Of a DNA stretch of 64,000 bases, positions 20,490-31,395 are shown piece after piece; within the stretch, counting starts at the first letter, position 1, and each line of letters begins with the position of its first letter. A program made the translations under genes and the position numbers. The stretch is taken from the NCBI GenBank assembly GCA_016709725.1, contig JADJMG010000005.1, positions 37,501 to 101,500 on the forward strand, given 5' to 3'. This DNA is from Bacteroidota bacterium. Lineage in GTDB: Bacteria; Bacteroidota; Bacteroidia; AKYH767-A; OLB10. The notes under the pieces are model-generated. The model had not been told where the DNA came from. It ran no database searches and worked only from the letters and a program-made list of their open reading frames with translations.

Positions 20490-23172
20490 TTATTGTTTCA
20501 CAAACGTCGCTCTCAACTCCCCCGATTGAATCAAATAAATTCCCGAAGAGAGATTAATTGTTTCAAGTGTTGTCGTTATTGATGATATCGTTTTTTCTAA
20601 GATGAGCTTCCCATAAATATCCATTAATCGCAATTGCGCTTTTCCGTTTTCGAGTTGGATGCCGGAGATGTTTAATGTGTTTTCGGTGGGATTGGGGAAG
20701 ACATGCAAATTGCCGCGTGCTGGTGTTGCAGATGTTAAGCCTGTGGGAAGAACGATGATTGTTTTTGCCGTGTTAGTGATAACGGGTTCGTTAAAGTAGA
20801 AGTAAATGGCTGCGAAATTGGTGATGGAATCTCCTGCACTTAAATTTGTTTTGGGTTGGATGCGGTAATGCACAAAGCCATGCGAGAGTGGTTCGTTGGT
20901 GTTACTATCAACCAACAAAATATTTTCAAATTTAAATTCCATGTTGCGCTGATAGTTAATCCAGTTTAAATTGACGGGATGTGATGCATTTACAAATTCT
21001 ATCGTTGCAATATTCAATTTAAATGTGTCAATCGGATTTAAAATTTTTACCGTAAATGCAGTATCATTCCCGGTGTTTTGAAAACGGATGATGTACTCCA
21101 GCCAAGGTGAAGTGCTCAGTTCGGTTGTTGTAAAATCGGACCTATTCACGAGGATGTCATTCGGATCAAATGAACCTGTTGTGTATACTTCCCAATTGCT
21201 GTTGTTGCAACTTGGATTATCATCTGTTAAATAAGGCTCTATATGCGCGCTACTGTTAATGAGTGAACCGATAGGGAGTCCGAGGTTGACATTCACTGTA
21301 ACGATGATGCTCCCAGTTTGAAAGGGAGTCATTGCTGGTAAATTCCAAACAACAGAATCAGGTGTTATATTATTCGGAGTAAGAGTGGCTGATTGAAATG
21401 TGACATTGTTGTATGGATAAAAATAAACAGTAGGTACTACTGTTGTATTACCATAGTTACCGTAGTTGATCATATAACTTGCAGTGAAGCCACTTCGGAA
21501 ATTACCCATAGGCGTAATCGTTACACATACATCTTCAAATGTTCCTTGTGGTTGAAATGCAAAATCGTTGAGGGAATCGGTTTGGTGGATTCCAGTAAAA
21601 TTTGCTGTTTGAGATATTGGTGAAGGGTTATACCACATTATTGATTGCGGTAATACAGTGAACTTTCCAGTGTCTAGAACCACTATTTTATAATTTCCAT
21701 TTTGATCACTGAAGCCAAATCGACCAGTATTTTTGTTCAGTTATCTTTACAGAAGGCTTAGGAAAATCCCCACTATCTTGAACGCCATTGCTGTTAAAAT
21801 CCGCAAACAAATTTCCTGTAATTAAATTGTATTTATCAGTTAGTTTTATTATCCAAAAATCTTCATTTCCTTTACAATTTTCAGCTTTATCTCCTGAAAT
21901 GTTCGAAACAGACTGACCACCTAGAACATAACCCTCATCCGAAGTTTGAATAATTGTATTTGACACATCACTTAAAAAACCACCTATGGTATTATCCCAT
22001 TGAATATTGCCTAATGCATCGGTTTTCAAAATCCAATAATCCCACACTTGTCCAAGAGCACTTTCCGACTTATCTCCAGATATACTTGAATAAGAAGAAC
22101 CACACAAAATATATCCTCCATCAGAAGTTTGTTCAACAGACCTGATGTCATCATTTCCTTCTCCTCCAATTGTATTTTGCCATTGTATACTTCCAAGAGA
22201 ATCAACTTTTACGAGCCAATAATCAAAACTCCCTAAACTATTTTCTGTCTTATCTCCAGAAATATTGGACTCGGACCATCCACCAAAAATATACCCGTTA
22301 TCAATAGTTTGTTGAATAGAAAATAGCATATCACGTTTGTCACCTCCAATTGTATTCTGCCATTGAATATTTCCAAGCAAATCGGTTTTTATAATCCAGC
22401 AATCATAATCCCCTAAACTACTTTCTGTTTTATCTCCTGAAATATCAGAAACAGAACTTCCACCCAGAATATATCCCCCATCAGTAGTTTGTTCAATTGA
22501 CTGCAGTTGATCATCAGAACTTCCTCCAATCGTATTCTCCCATTGGATATTGCCACTAACATCGGTCTTTACAAGCCAGTAATCAAACCATCCGCCAATA
22601 CAATTCTCTGACTTATCCGCAGAAATGTTAGATCCTGAACTACCTCCTAAAATATACCCTCCATCAATGGTTTGTTTTGCAGAAACTAACATATCGCTCA
22701 AACCGCCGCCAATCGTACTTTGCCATTGAATATTCCCAATAGAATCGATTTTCACGATCCAGAAATCATGACTTCCTAAACAATTCACAGTTTTATCTCC
22801 TGAGATACTTGAACTGGAATATCCACCTAATAGGTAACCCTTATCAGTTGTTTGGATAACTGATGATAAATAATCAAATGCACTTCCACCAATTGTGTTT
22901 TGCCATTGTATAATTCCATTTTCATCGGTTTTAATAATCCAATAATCTTCAAATCCCCTACTATTTTCTGTTTTATCTCCAGATATGTTCGAAGCAGAAT
23001 TACCCCCCAAAATATATCCTCCATCAATTGTTTGATGGATAGAGTATAATTGATCATTATCACTCCCTCCTATCGTTTTCTGCCATTCGATTTCTTGGGC
23101 AAACATAGTCGATACGCTAAAAAATAATAGCAGTGTCAATTTACAAAGCAGATTTTTATTTAGGTTTAGCAT
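20490..23172 (-). CDS. Array gene 3: T9SS-secreted propeller-repeat protein, one frameshift
   Basis: The best preserved copy with gene 5. Residues 1-25 are a signal peptide (MLNLNKNLLCKLTLLLFF, ending MFAQ). Seven repeats of 59-61 residues follow up to about residue 450. Then come FADFNSNGVQDSGDFP (SD-repeat-B-like), the beta-rich domain and the sorting tail ending SGELRATFVKQ. The only break is near 21730-21734, where five T on the plus strand should be four: one frame reads ITEQKYW, the restored frame ITEQNTGRF. The ~60-residue WQNTIGG...DGGYILGG unit resembles SBBP-type beta-propeller repeats, and seven units would close a seven-bladed propeller (inference). Neighbours lie 25-26 bp away on both sides. 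Confidence 0.88.
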
Positions 23173-23198
23173 GATCTTTAAAATTGAAGAGTTATATT

Positions 23199-25869
23199 TT
23201 ACTGTTTCACAAATGTAGCTCTCAACTCCCCCGAGTGAATCAAATAAATTCCCGAAGAAAGCGTATTTGTTTCAAGAGTTGTTGTTATTGATGTTATCGT
23301 TTTTCAAGAATGAGTTTACCGTAAATATCCATTAAACGTAATTGCGCTTTTCCGTTTTCGAGTTGGATACCCGAGATGTTTAATGTGTTTTCGGTGGGAT
23401 TGGGAAAACATGCAAATTGCCGCGTGCTGGTGTTGCAGATGTTAAGCCTGTGGGAAGAACGATGATTGTTTTTGCCGTGTTAGTGATAACGGGTTCGTTA
23501 AAGTCGAAGTAAATGGCTGCGAAATTGGTGATGGAATCTCCTGCACTTAAATTTGTTTTGGGTTGGATGCGGTAATGCACAAAGCCATGCGAGAGTGGTT
23601 CGTTGGTGTTACTATCAACCAACAAAATATTTTCAAATTTAAATTCCATGTTGCGCTGGTAGTTGATCCAGTTTAAATTGACAGGATGCGATGCGTTGAC
23701 AAATTCAATCGTGGAAATATTCAATTTAAAAGTATCAATCGGATTCAGAATTTTTACGGTGAAGGCAGTATCGTTTCCTGTGTTTTGAAAGCGGATGATA
23801 TAATCCAACCAAGGCGCATTGCTGAGTTGCGTAGTAGTGAGTGTATCTTCACTCACTAAAATATCATTGGGATCCAAAGCACCTGTGGTGTACACAGCCC
23901 AATAACTGTCATTACAAACTTGGATTATCATCGGTGAGGTAAGGCTCAATATGTGCGCTGCTGTTGATGAGCGTGCCGATGGGAAGTCCGAGGTTTACAT
24001 TTACGGTGACAATAATGCTTCCCGTTTGAAATGGTGTTAAAGCTTGTAAATTCCACACTACAGAGTCAGGTGTTATATTGTTAGGTGTTAGCGTTGCCGA
24101 CTGATAAGTTACATTGCTATAAGGATAAAAATAAACAGTAGGCGCAACCGTAGTATTCCCATAATTTCCATAGTTAATCATATAACTCGCATTGAAACCA
24201 CTTCGGAAATTTCCCATAGGCGTAATCGTTATACAAACATCTTCAAATGTTCCTTGAGGTTGAAATGCAAAATCGTTGAGGGAATCGGTTTGGTGGATTG
24301 CATTGAAAGCTGCTGATTGAGTTGGAGGTACAGGATTGTACCAGTTCACAGATTGAGGAGACACCGTGAAATTTCCTGTATCTAAAACAGAAACAATATA
24401 ATTCCCATCTTGGTTACTGAATGTAAAACGACCAGTATTCTGCTCGGTAATTTTTTTTGAAGCCACAGGAAATTCACCAACATCTTGTATACCGTTGTTG
24501 TTTAAATCTGCAAATATTAATCCCCTAATCAAATTAGAATTTCCATAAAGTTTTACAACCCAATAATCGTCTTCTCCTTTTCCATTTTCAGTCTTATCTC
24601 CGGATATACTAGAATTTGAACTACCACCTAATACATAACCTCCATCAGGAGTTTGCTCAATTAAATAAAAATTCCTGCATATTACTTCCAATGGTATTTT
24701 GCCACTGTATATTACATAATGAATCTGTTTTAACAACCAGTAATCAAAATCACCCAAACAATTTTCTGTTTTAACTCCAGAAATAACGGAATTGGAATAC
24801 CCACAAAAAATATATCCACCATCCAAAGTTTGCTTAATAGAAGTAAGTAAATCTTGTCCACTACCTCCAATTGTTTTTTGCCATTCAATAATTCCTAATG
24901 AATCTGTTTTAACAATCCAATAATCATCGCCGCCAAAACTATTTTCTGTTTTATCTCCAGAGATGCCTGAATTTGAATAACCTCCTAATATAAATCCACC
25001 ATCTGTTGTTTGCTCAACTGAGAACAAGTCATCCTGTCCATTTGCCCCAATTGTATTCTGCCATTGTATATTACCCATTGTGTCAGTCTTAACGATCCAA
25101 TAATCGTAAACACCGTTACTGTTTTCAGTTTTATCTCCTGAGATATTTGATGATGAATATCCGCCTAAAATAACACCACCATCTTGGGTTTGTTGAATTG
25201 AGTTTAACAAATCATATCCACTTCCTCCAATAGTATTCTGCCATTCTATAATACCTAATGAATTTGTTTTTACAATCCAATAATCATCACCACCCAAACC
25301 ATTTTCAGTCTTATCTCCAGAGATATTTGAACTTGAACTTCCTCCCAAAATATATCCACCATCAATGGTTTGAAGTACAGACTTTAATGATTCTCCACTA
25401 CCTCCCCCAATCGTATTTTGCCATTGAATAATTCCAGCTCCATTTATTTTTACGATCCAGAAATCCTCAGACCCCAAACAATCCTCCCATTTATCCCAGG
25501 AAATATGAGAAGAAGAAGTTCCACCTAAAATATACCCTCCATCCGTAGTTTGATGTGATGAAAATAATATATCCCATGAAGTACCTCCTATTGTATTCTG
25601 CCAATGCACATTTCCATTAGAACCTGTTTTAACAATCCAATAATCAAAATCTCCTCTACATGATTCATTTTATCTCCTGATATCGGCGAATTTGAACTTC
25701 CACCTAAAAGATAACCACCGTCAGAAGTCAGAGAAATAGAGTATAAATAATCAAATAAATTACCCCCAATAGTATTCTGCAATTCGATTTCCTGGGCGAA
25801 AGCAATTGATGTATTAAACAATAAAAGCAGAGTCCATTTAAGAATAAAACTGTTTTTGACTTTTTTCAT
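23199..25869 (-). CDS. Array gene 4: T9SS-secreted propeller-repeat protein, several frameshifts
   Basis: Starts MKKVKNSFILKWTLLLLF (signal peptide). Seven repeats can be counted in pieces 25588-25869 and 23912-25609; the junction of repeats 6 and 7 is out of frame. The beta domain is broken near 23920, where AGTTTGT should read AGTTGT (one extra T), and the sorting tail is broken near 23400 (one base short). The tail finishes at 23199 with SGELRATFVKQ. Unlike genes 2, 3 and 5 it carries SEDTLTTTQLSNAPWLDY in the beta domain, as gene 1 does. Role as for the other copies: secreted, probably adhesive or surface-exposed, function unknown. Confidence 0.85.
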
Positions 25870-25903
25870 GATGGTTTATTTTTTTAACATTCAAATTCAA
25901 TAA

Positions 25904-28568
25904 TTACTGTTTCACAAACGCAGCTCTCAACTCCCCTGATTGAATCAAATAAATTCCTGAAGAGAAATTATTTGTTTCAAGTGTTGTTGTTATTGATGTG
26001 ATTGTTTTTTCGAAGATGAGCTTCCCATAAATATCCGTTAAACGCAATTGCGCTTTTCCATTTTCTAGATGGATGCCAGAGATGTTTAATGTGTTTTCGG
26101 TTGGATTAGGAAAGACATGCAATTTGCCGCGTGCTGGTGATGCAGATGCTAAGCCAGTAGGTAAAACAATAATTGTTTTGGCAGTGTTGGTGATGACGGG
26201 TTCGTTGAAGTCGAAGTAAATGGCTGCGAAATTGGTGATGGAATCTCCTGCACTTAAATTTGTTTTTGGTTGGATGCGATAACGAACAAAGCCATGCGAG
26301 AGGGGTTCGTTGGTGTTGCTATCGACTAACAAAATATTTTCAAATTTAAATTCCATGTTGCGCTGGTAGTTAATCCAGTTTAGGTTGACAGGATGCGACG
26401 CATTTACAAATTCAATCGTGGAAATATTCAATTTAAAAGTATCAATCGGATTCAGAATTTTTACCGTGAAGGCTGTATCGTTACCGGTGTTTTGAAAGCG
26501 GATGATGTACTCCAACCAGGGTGAAGCGCTCAGTTCGGTGGTTGTAAAATCGGACCTATCCACGAGGATGTCATTCGGATCAAAAGAACCTGTTGTATAC
26601 ACTTCCCAATTGCTGTTGTTGCAACTCGGATTATCATCCGTGAGATAAGGTTCAATATGCGCGCTGCTGTTGATGAGTGTTCCGATGGGAAGTCCGAGAT
26701 TGACATTTACCGTGACAATTATACTACCTGTTTGAAATGGACTCAATGCAGGTAAATTCCAAACTATAGAATCAAGTGTTACGCTACTTGGTGTAAGCGT
26801 TGCCGACTGATAAGTTACATTGCTAAACGGATAAAAATAAACGGTGGGTGCAACTGTAGTGTTACCATAGTTCCCGTAGTCAATTTGATAGTAAGCAGTA
26901 AAACCACTTCGAAAATTTCCCATAGGCGTGATCGTTATACACATCTTCAAATGTACCTTGCGGTTGAAATGCAAAATCGTTGAGGGAATCTGTTAGTTGA
27001 ATTCCTGTGAAAGCAACTGCATGTGATATTGGTGAAGGTGTATACCAGTTTATTGATTGTGGGGACACAGTGAAACTTCCGGAATCAACAACAAGAACTG
27101 AATAGTTTCCATTTTGTTCACTAAATGCAAAGCGTCCTGAATTTAGTTCTGTTATTTTTCTTGCTGGCAAAGGTGGTTCCCCATTATCCTGAATACCGTT
27201 GCTGTTAAAATCTGCAAACAAATTACCTTTAATTAGATTATATGACTCAGTCAATTTTATTACCCAAAAATCTCCATTTTGACCACCCACACCATTTTCC
27301 GTTTTATCAAACGAGCTATTTGAATATGAAACGCCACCCAAATAGTAGCTTCCCTCCTTAGAAGTCAATTCAACTGAGTTTAACTCATCACTATCAGAAC
27401 CACCAATGGTATTCTGCCAAAGAATGTTTCCTAGTGAATCCAATTTCAATACCCAATAATCAAATTGCCCCATAACATTTTCCGTTTTATCACCTCCGAT
27501 ACCAGAACCGGACATACCTCCGATTAGAAATTCATTGTTGGGAGTTTGAACAATTGAATTAAGTATATCATAATTATTGCCACCAATTGTATTTTGCCAT
27601 TGAGTATTCCCTATAGAATCAATTTTAACAACCCACATATCAAAATCCTTTATTGTCTTCTGTTTTTCACCAGACAATGGCGAAAGTGACTTTCCACCAA
27701 CTATATATCCATCGTCTTGTGTTTGTTGAATTGCATATGGGTAATCGCTATCACTACCGCCTATCGTTTTCTGCCATTCAATAATCCCATCTGAATTAAA
27801 TTTAATTATCCAATAATCATCTAATCCTCTGCATGAATCATTTTTCTCTCCAGAAATCCCGGAACTTGATGCACTTGCTAAAATGAAACCGTTATCCTTT
27901 GTTTGATTTAAACAAAACAACCCATCTGAACCGTTACCACCTATTGTTTTTTCCCACTCAACCACGCCAACAGAATCCACTTTCACTATCCAGATATCAA
28001 CAAATCCAGAAGTACCCTCGGATTTATCTCCGGAGGCTGGAGAATTAGAATATCCTCCCAAAATATACCCTCCATCATTGGTTGACTGAAGCGAATATAA
28101 TGCATCATAAGAACTACCTCCGATTGTATTTTGCCATTGGATGATACCATTTGAATCAATTTTAACAATCCAATAGTCATATGATCCATTACTAGCCTCC
28201 GACTTATTTCCGGAACTATCCGAATCTGAATATCCACCTAATACGAGCCCACCATTAGCAACCTTCTGAATTGAAGTTAATCTATCACGACCACTACCAC
28301 CTAAAGTTCTTTGCCATTGAATATTTCCCATCGAATCAATTTTAACTATCCAAAAGTCATCCCCTCCAATGTTTACTTCCGTTTTATCACCGGACACAGG
28401 AGAATTTGAATATCCAGCCAATATTACTCCTCCGTCATTGTTTCGCATTGTACATTTTAATTTATCTCCATAAATCCCACCAATCGTATTCTGCCATTCG
28501 ATTTCCTGGGAGAAAGCGCTATTAAAAACAAATAAGAGTAGAAAGGTGATTTTACAAATGTTTCTCAT
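25904..28568 (-). CDS. Array gene 5 (first transcribed): T9SS-secreted propeller-repeat protein, one frameshift
   Basis: The first gene of the transcription unit. I take MRNICKITFLLLFVF as the start because it begins the signal peptide (cleavage after AFSQ). Seven repeats of 59-63 residues run to about residue 445; they are the most diverged of the array (for example GDKSEGTSGFVDIWIVK). The SD-repeat-B-like segment (FADFNSNGIQDNGE), beta domain and T9SS tail follow. A 2-base deletion near 26940 (ATACACATC where siblings have ATACAAACATC) splits it into 26880-28568 and 25904-26974. A good promoter lies just upstream, and the next gene begins 34 bp downstream. Confidence 0.88.
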
Positions 28569-28584
28569 TTTGAAGAATTTACTA

Positions 28585-28615
28585 TAAAAGTAAGGAAAAA
28601 TCAATATGATGCAAA
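28585..28615 (-). promoter_or_regulatory. Promoter of the five-gene propeller array
   Basis: On the minus strand TTTG (28612-28615) lies 19 bp from TACTTTTA (28585-28592), a match to TAnnTTTG in all but the last base, 17 bp before the start codon of the first array gene. The implied leader is very short. No other comparable promoter was noticed in the 22-34 bp gaps inside the array. Confidence 0.65.
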
Positions 28616-28669
28616 CGATTCTCGAGGTAGGGGGTTAATTAAATCTTAAGATTTTAAAATGACCGTTTT

Positions 28670-29469
28670 TTAGGCGCTTTTCCAGAAAATATCATAGGCG
28701 TAACGCAGAATCAAGAGCGTAACGATGACTAAAAATAAAATCCGAACGAAGCCATTGCCTTTTTTGAATGCGAGGCGGGTTCCTAGTAAGCTTCCGGCCA
28801 CATTACAAGCAGCCATTAACAGGGCGATTTCAAGCAAATAGTTTCCTTGTAAAATAAACACATAAAGTGCCCCAATATTCGATACGCAATTAATGAATTT
28901 TGAATACGCCGAAGCCGCTAAAAATTCAAAGCCAAACAACAAAACAAATCCCAACACTAAAAAATTTCCCGCTCCCGGACCAAAAAACCCATCATAGAAA
29001 CCCACAAAGGATCCCATCACCGCTCCAAATAACATTTGCTTTGTAGAAGATAATTCTGCTTTGCGAATTAATCCTAAATCTTTCTTGATAAAAGTGTAAA
29101 TGGCCATCACGATCAAGATGACTAAGATGATTGGCTTTAATGATTCGGAATGAATATAACTTACTGTTTTCGCCCCTAAATAGGAAAAGATCAATGTAAA
29201 AAATGAAATGAAAAATAAGAGTTTATAATTGAATTTTATTCTTTTCGCATATTGATACGCAGCCACCGAAGTGCCCGAAAAGCCTGCAATTTTATTCGTT
29301 CCCATTAAGGTGGGTAAATCGGTATTGGGAAAATTAACAAGCAATGCCGGAAGTTGAATAAACCCGCCTCCCCAACTATTGAGTCGATGAAGCCGGCGGT
29401 AAATGCTAAACCCACCAACGCTAATAATGTCCAAACAGAATAGTCGGCAAAAAGACCTAGAAATTCCAT
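28670..29469 (-). CDS. TauE/SafE-family sulfite exporter/permease, one frameshift
   Basis: A 266-residue membrane protein when repaired, with about eight hydrophobic segments. The N-terminal TauE motif AGFIDSIVGGGG-FIQLPALL is split: ATG 29469 reads AGFIDSIVGEAG, while the frame from about 29376 gives GGGFIQLPALL. Restoring one G in the run at 29370-29373 (C4 on the plus strand) joins them. The second family repeat is seen as GFYDGFFGPGAGNFLVLGFV. Family members move sulfite, sulfonates or similar organic anions across the inner membrane; the substrate is not predictable. The gene stands alone between the array and the peptide transporter. Confidence 0.88.
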
Positions 29470-29486
29470 TTAAATCGAATTAACAT

Positions 29487-31141
29487 TTAATAAGCAACAT
29501 TACATATGAAATTCCCTTTATGTATTTTCTCTTTAAACACTCGATTCAACCATTTCAGCATGGAGAAGGCAATAGCAGTAGCGACCAGTAAGAGGAAACA
29601 ATTGAAGAGGAAGAAGTCGGTTTTCATTTCGTATTTATCCCATAAGCTCGCTAATACACCACTAAGTTTGTTTCCGATGGAGGTACTCAGGAACCAACCA
29701 CCCATCATGAGTGCAGTAATTCGCGGGGGACTCAGTTTCGACACCAGACTCAATCCCATCGGACTTAAAAACAATTCACCAATGGTAATTACACCGTAAC
29801 AGCCAATCAGCCACCAGACACTCACTTTTTCTGCTCCGTTACTTCCGGCTTTCGCGGCAGCAACCATCACCAATGCTGATAGCGCAGAGATGAATAATCC
29901 ATAGGCAATTTTTGCAGGCGTAGAAGGCTCCTTTTCTTTCCACGTAACCAAGTAAAAAAGGCCACGATAAGCGGCGTTAGTAAAATTACCCATCCCGGGT
30001 TGATGGATTGACTAAGGTTAGTCGCCCATACATTTACACTTTCCCCTTCTTCCGGTAGATTGAATTCATTTTCATTTCTAAAATAGACTGGATAATTTAC
30101 TTCTTCTTTCACTTGTCCGTCTACTTTTTGCAAACGGAAATATTCATCGTACACAGGTACTGTATCCTTTGCGTACGTAATTTCTTTAGACTGTTTCAAT
30201 ACACCAAATACTTCGGCAGTGGTTCCATTCAACGTACGATCTGTATACCGATCAGCCCAGGTATTTAAAGCGGAACCGTTTTGCTTGAACACCGCCCAAA
30301 AGAGAATCACCACAGCAAAAATGGCGAGCATCGCTCCGATGGGACCTTTTTCTTCCTTCTTCGCAGTGAAATAAAGATTTCCATAAAAATAAAGTACAGG
30401 AAGACAACTCAGGATAAATGCATCTGTACTATCGCTTCCGAATAGATTATCCGGAATCAACCAACCGATAACACCAAAAACTAAAACCGGAGTAAAACGA
30501 CGGCACCAATTTTGCCATCGACATGTCGTCTTTATGAACTCCTTTTTCTCTTCATACCCTGCGTAATGCTTTCTTCCGGAAAGGAAAACAATCAAGCCGA
30601 TAAACATACCGATTCCTGCTGCCATAAAGGCCCAGCCCCAACCCAACATAATTTGCAAAGCCGCACCGAAGAAATTACAGATGAAGGCTCCAATATTAAT
30701 TCCCATATAAAAAATATTATACCCTTCATCTTTTCGATGACGATATTCATCCGTAGAATAAAGATTTCCTAATAAGGTACTGATATTGGGTTTAAAGAAT
30801 CCATTCCCGAAAATCACGAGGGTCATCCCGGCATACAGAGTGGTAAGATTATGAACACTCATGAGACAATATCCCAATCCCATCATTATACCTCCTATAA
30901 CGATGGCTTTCGTATAGCCCCAGTATCGGTCGGCGATAAGTCCGCCGAGAAAGGGTGTTAAAAATACTAAAGCGATGAAGGTTCCATATAAATCGGAAGC
31001 TTCGGCTTCGGTCATTGCAAATCCTTCTTTTACATCTTTGAGATAGAGTGTAAATATTCCGATCATCAAATAATATCCAAAGCGTTCCCACATTTCGGAG
31101 AGGAAGAGGAAGGGTAATCCTGAAGGATGTTTTTTGCTCAT
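29487..31141 (-). CDS. POT/PTR-family peptide:proton symporter, one frameshift
   Basis: About 551 residues when repaired, with 12 or more membrane segments. The N-terminus (SEMWERFGYYLMIGIFTLYL) is the PTR2 motif with the proton-coupling ExxER-type sequence, and YNIFYMGINIGAF is the second family signature. A ~100-residue soluble insert (about 300-390) is usual in Bacteroidota POT proteins. The frame breaks at 29932-29935, where four T on the plus strand should be five; 29867-31141 and 29487-29993 are the two pieces. The start MSKKHPSGLPFLFL was preferred over an upstream Met for lack of homology-like sequence. It imports di- and tripeptides with protons. Confidence 0.9.
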
Positions 31142-31271
31142 AGAGGTTAAGTTGGAATGACGAATATAGGGATTTTGGAACACGGATGACACGGATTATT
31201 ATGATTTACGCGGATTTGTTTTAAGCTGAAATAAAATTCAACCTTGCGCCCTTAGCGCCTAGAAAAGCGGC

Positions 31272-31330
31272 CACGAAGAGGAACTTTGCGACTTTGCGAC
31301 TTTGCGAGAAAATTTAGCGAAGAGTACCCT
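31272..31330. repeat. Dispersed GCAAAG-type repeat, copy in reverse orientation
   Basis: Three tandem copies of GACTTTGC followed by GAGAAAATTT, the reverse complement of the TTTCTCGCAAAG words at 6690, 35811 and 36017. Upstream (31180-31215) lies an ACACGGATGACACGGAT-type repeat, another low-complexity intergenic word set. Nothing coding is seen from 31142 to 31395. Confidence 0.6.
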
Positions 31331-31395
31331 CCGCGAATAGCAAAGCGGTCTAGAACCCCTTCGGTTTAAAGATTAAAAATCGTCAGGCTTCGCGA

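Noticed and set aside
15668..23063. Plus-strand frames across the propeller array
   Set aside because: They are antisense shadows of the repeated coding sequence and recur at the same offset in each copy.
15081..28568. Regularly spaced repeats that might suggest a CRISPR array
   Set aside because: The period is about 180 bp and in frame; these are 60-residue protein repeats, with no short repeat/unique spacer pattern and no cas genes.
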